Below are positions 62,158 through 64,000 of a stretch of DNA of 64,000 bases, one piece after another; within the stretch, counting starts at the first letter, position 1; every line of letters begins with the position of its first letter. A program made the translations under genes and the position numbers. Location of the stretch: assembly GCA_963830495.1 (NCBI GenBank), contig CAWHMS010000003.1, forward strand, positions 744,001 to 808,000, given 5' to 3'. The stretch comes from CAWHMS01 sp963830495 (GTDB taxonomy: Bacteria > Actinomycetota > Actinomycetes > Propionibacteriales > Nocardioidaceae). The notes beneath the pieces were generated by a model that saw only the letters and a list, made by a program, of their open reading frames with translations, made no database searches and was not told the DNA's origin.

Positions 62158-62885
62158 GCCGCCTCCCTCCCGCCGACCAGGGACAAGAAGGCGGCCTCGA
62201 CGTCGGGAGCGCCGGTGCTCGCCAGGACCGACTCGAAGTCGTCGTCGGCGAGCAGCCTGCCCTCGCGCATCAACAGCAGCCGGTCGCACCGGGCTGCCTC
62301 GTCCATCACGTGGCTTGACACCACGAGCGTCCGGCCGGACTCGGCGAGGGCCGCGAAGGTCTCCCACAGCTGGCCGCGCAACACCGGGTCCAGCCCGACG
62401 GTCGGCTCGTCGAGCACGAGCAGGTCAGGGTCGGCGAGCAACGCCACCGCGAGTGAGACACGGGAGCGCTGCCCTCCGGAGAGCCTGCCGACCAGCGACG
62501 ACATGCGATCGCCGAGGCCGACGGTCGTCACCGCGCTCTCGACCGCACCGCTCCCCGTGCCGAGCACCGCTGCGAAGAAGCGCAGGTTCTCGGCGACGGT
62601 CAGATCCGTGTAGACACTGGGGGCCTGGGTGACGTAGGCGACCCGCCGGCGGAGCGCGGCCGACCCGGCCTCGTGACCGAGCACGCGCACGCTCCCGGCG
62701 GCAATGCGTTGGGTGCCGACGACGGCACGCATCAGCGTCGTCTTGCCGCAGCCGGACGGTCCGAGCAATCCGGTGATCTGCCCGCGTGGGATCTGCGTCT
62801 CCAGGCCGGTAATGACGGTCACGCCGCCGCGGACGATCCGCAGGCCGCGAATGTCCACTGTCGGCTCATCGGATAAATTCATCAT
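62154..62885 (-). CDS. ABC transporter ATP-binding protein
   Basis: The ATPase of the exporter has 243 residues. Walker A is GPSGCGKTTL, the signature is LSGGQRSRVSLA and Walker B is DLLVLDEPTVGLDP, followed by a His in VVSSHVMDEAA. Two possible ATG starts (62885 and 62882) both lie inside a palindrome. No ribosome binding site is visible, so translation is probably leaderless. Confidence 0.93.
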   Translation of the reverse strand: MMNLSDEPTVDIRGLRIVRGGVTVITGLETQIPRGQITGLLGPSGCGKTTLMRAVVGTQRIAAGSVRVLGHEAGSAALRRRVAYVTQAPSVYTDLTVAENLRFFAAVLGTGSGAVESAVTTVGLGDRMSSLVGRLSGGQRSRVSLAVALLADPDLLVLDEPTVGLDPVLRGQLWETFAALAESGRTLVVSSHVMDEAARCDRLLLMREGRLLADDDFESVLASTGAPDVEAAFLSLVGGREAA

Positions 62886-62900
62886 GCGATGAATTATTAC
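62871..62900 (-). promoter_or_regulatory. TetR-type operator overlapping the ABC ATPase start
   Basis: AATTCATC (62876-62883) and GATGAATT (62888-62895) form a perfect inverted repeat with a four-base spacer. It sits in an AT-rich patch between tetR and the ATPase gene. On the minus strand AATAAT ends seven bases before the ATG at 62885 and could be a -10. The palindrome therefore covers the start point and start codon and is probably bound by the TetR protein encoded just upstream. Confidence 0.65.
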
Positions 62901-62918
62901 CGGAAGGCGTGGAACAGG

Positions 62919-63527
62919 TCAAGCGCCCGGCGCGTCGAGCAGCGCGGCGCGGATCGTCACCGCCAACCGGGCGATGACGTCCTCCGGGTCAGCAGAGGCC
63001 AGCGGCTCGACCGCGATGACGTACCGCAGCATGGCCAGCCCCACCAGTTGGGACGCCACCAGCTCGGCCCGCAACCGCGCGTCCGGCGTGTCCATCGCTA
63101 TCGCGAGCGGCTCGACGATCATCTGAGCCCAACCGGTGCGGACCACATCTGCTGCCGCCTCGCTGGTCACGGCTGCCTTGATCAGGGCAAGCATGGGGCG
63201 GCGCTCGTCCTCGGACTCCCAGATGGTCACGAACTGGCGGGCCAATCGGTCGGGCAGGCTGTCCACGCCATCGGCCAGCATCTGCGGCACCAGCTCACGC
63301 GGGTCGAACGGCAGCTCCAGGGCCGCGATCATCAGACCTTCTTTAGTGCCGAAGTAGTGGTGGACCAGCGAGGCGTCCACGCCGGCACCGCGAGCGACGG
63401 CGCGCAGGCTGGCCCCTTCGAAGCCCTTGACCGCGAACTCGGCTCGGGCAGCCTCGAGGATCGCAGCGCGGGTGTCGGGCTGGTCGGGGTGCCGGGGCGG
63501 CCGGCCTGGACGGCGCTCGGTCGTCAT
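62919..63527 (-). CDS. TetR-family transcriptional regulator
   Basis: The product has 202 residues. The DNA-binding domain (about 20-70) has AGVDASLVHHYFGTKEGLMI as recognition helix region. The C-terminal domain resembles those of regulators controlling ABC-2 exporters. It is on the same strand as, and 33 bases upstream of, the ATPase gene. GATAAT lies five bases before its ATG on the minus strand and could be a -10. Confidence 0.9.
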   Translation of the reverse strand: MTTERRPGRPPRHPDQPDTRAAILEAARAEFAVKGFEGASLRAVARGAGVDASLVHHYFGTKEGLMIAALELPFDPRELVPQMLADGVDSLPDRLARQFVTIWESEDERRPMLALIKAAVTSEAAADVVRTGWAQMIVEPLAIAMDTPDARLRAELVASQLVGLAMLRYVIAVEPLASADPEDVIARLAVTIRAALLDAPGA

Positions 63528-63646
63528 GGCGCATTATCACCCGCCTCTCCCTCGCTGAAGGATGCGACGGTCTCGGGGTCACGCCCCCGGGACGGTCGGA
63601 TCTTGCTGCGGGGACGGGCGGCGCGGCCGCTCGGGTGCGGGCCTCC

Positions 63647-63652
63647 TAGGGT
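63647..63652 (+). promoter_or_regulatory. -10 element of probable leaderless galE promoter
   Basis: TAGGGT ends six bases before the ATG at 63659, with no ribosome binding site between. Confidence 0.5.
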
Positions 63653-63658
63653 GTGCCC

Positions 63659-64000
63659 ATGCGTGTTCTCGTGAGTGGTGGTGCCGGGTACATCGGGTCA
63701 CACACCGTCGTGCAGCTGGTCGAAGCAGGTCACGACGTCCTCATCGTCGACAACTTCTCCAACGCCAAGCCCACGGTGCTCGGACGTCTCGAGGCGATCA
63801 CCGGGCAGGCGATCCCGCTGCACTCCTTCGACCTGCGCGACTACGACAAGACCGAGCACCTCTTCGCAGCCGAGCAGATCGACGCCGTCGTGCACTTCGC
63901 CGGCTTCAAGGCCGTGGGCGAGAGTGTCGAGAAGCCTTTGGAGTACTACGAGAACAACCTCGGCGCCACCTTCTCCCTGGTCCGGGCGATGCGGCGCCAC
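63659..64000 (+). CDS. galE: UDP-glucose 4-epimerase, 3' end outside the window
   Basis: The first 114 residues are visible from the ATG at 63659; the rest lies beyond the window. The Rossmann loop is VSGGAGYIGSHTVVQLVE, and VVHFAGFKAVGESVEKPL is the typical GalE block. The enzyme interconverts UDP-glucose and UDP-galactose for wall polysaccharides or the Leloir pathway. The opposite-strand open frame over the same bases is its shadow. Confidence 0.92.
   Translation, partial: MRVLVSGGAGYIGSHTVVQLVEAGHDVLIVDNFSNAKPTVLGRLEAITGQAIPLHSFDLRDYDKTEHLFAAEQIDAVVHFAGFKAVGESVEKPLEYYENNLGATFSLVRAMRRH

Overview
The window is high-GC DNA from an actinobacterium. A Nocardioides-like member of the Propionibacteriales is the best guess. 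The evidence is the high G or C at third codon positions, many GTG starts with ATGA/GTGA gene overlaps, a rex-hemA-hemC-hemD-hemB cluster, a 33-residue bS22 ribosomal protein gene, and a gene order (proC, excisionase-like gene, bS22, epimerase, acyltransferase, glutaredoxin, hem genes, hemL, cytochrome c biogenesis genes, men genes, menJ, polyprenyl synthase) that, as far as I recall it, also runs through one stretch of mycobacterial chromosomes. No rRNA, tRNA, CRISPR array, insertion sequence or prophage was seen.

Layout. 1-850: 3' part of a GH26-like glycoside hydrolase. 967-19220 (minus strand): a long respiratory unit read as menJ, nuoA to nuoN (all 14 complex I genes) and a polyprenyl diphosphate synthase. 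19488-22654 (plus): two overlapping genes for membrane-anchored SPFH/band 7 proteins. 22674-31007: menaquinone genes menG, menF, menD, menC, menE and menA, interrupted by a lipoprotein gene and an AraC-DinB regulator. 31008-34151: small membrane proteins, a PLP ammonia-lyase, and a poorly conserved stretch holding a MarR-like reading frame with no proper stop. 34152-40349 (minus): hemL, a histidine phosphatase, a TlpA-like thioredoxin, ccdA, resB and ccsB. 40411-45725: an MFS-cyclic nucleotide-binding fusion with a 64-residue partner, divergent from a Tricorn-type protease. 45782-51456 (minus): rex-hemA-hemC-hemD-hemB. 51677-57772: glutaredoxin, acyl-CoA ligase, HAD phosphatase, acyltransferase, epimerase, bS22, a CAP-domain protein and an excisionase-like protein. 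57951-60939: AcuC-like deacetylase, proC and proline dehydrogenase. 61084-64000: a biotin carrier protein, an ABC exporter with its TetR regulator, and the 5' end of galE.

How the genes fit together. Most of the window builds an aerobic respiratory chain: NADH dehydrogenase, the menaquinone it reduces (ring synthesis, prenylation, methylation, tail saturation), heme, and covalent attachment of heme to cytochrome c. menB and menH are not in the window. Rex, which senses NADH/NAD+, is encoded here. Rex-like palindromes lie upstream of rex-hem and upstream of menJ-nuo, which suggests that one redox regulator controls both heme and complex I supply.

The most notable irregularities are a one-base frameshift near the 3' end of nuoH, the paired SPFH genes next to the respiratory unit, a set of apparently leaderless promoters (TAnnnT 6 to 8 bases before the start codon), a TetR-type palindrome lying across a start codon, and the MarR-like frame that runs open into antisense of ccsB.
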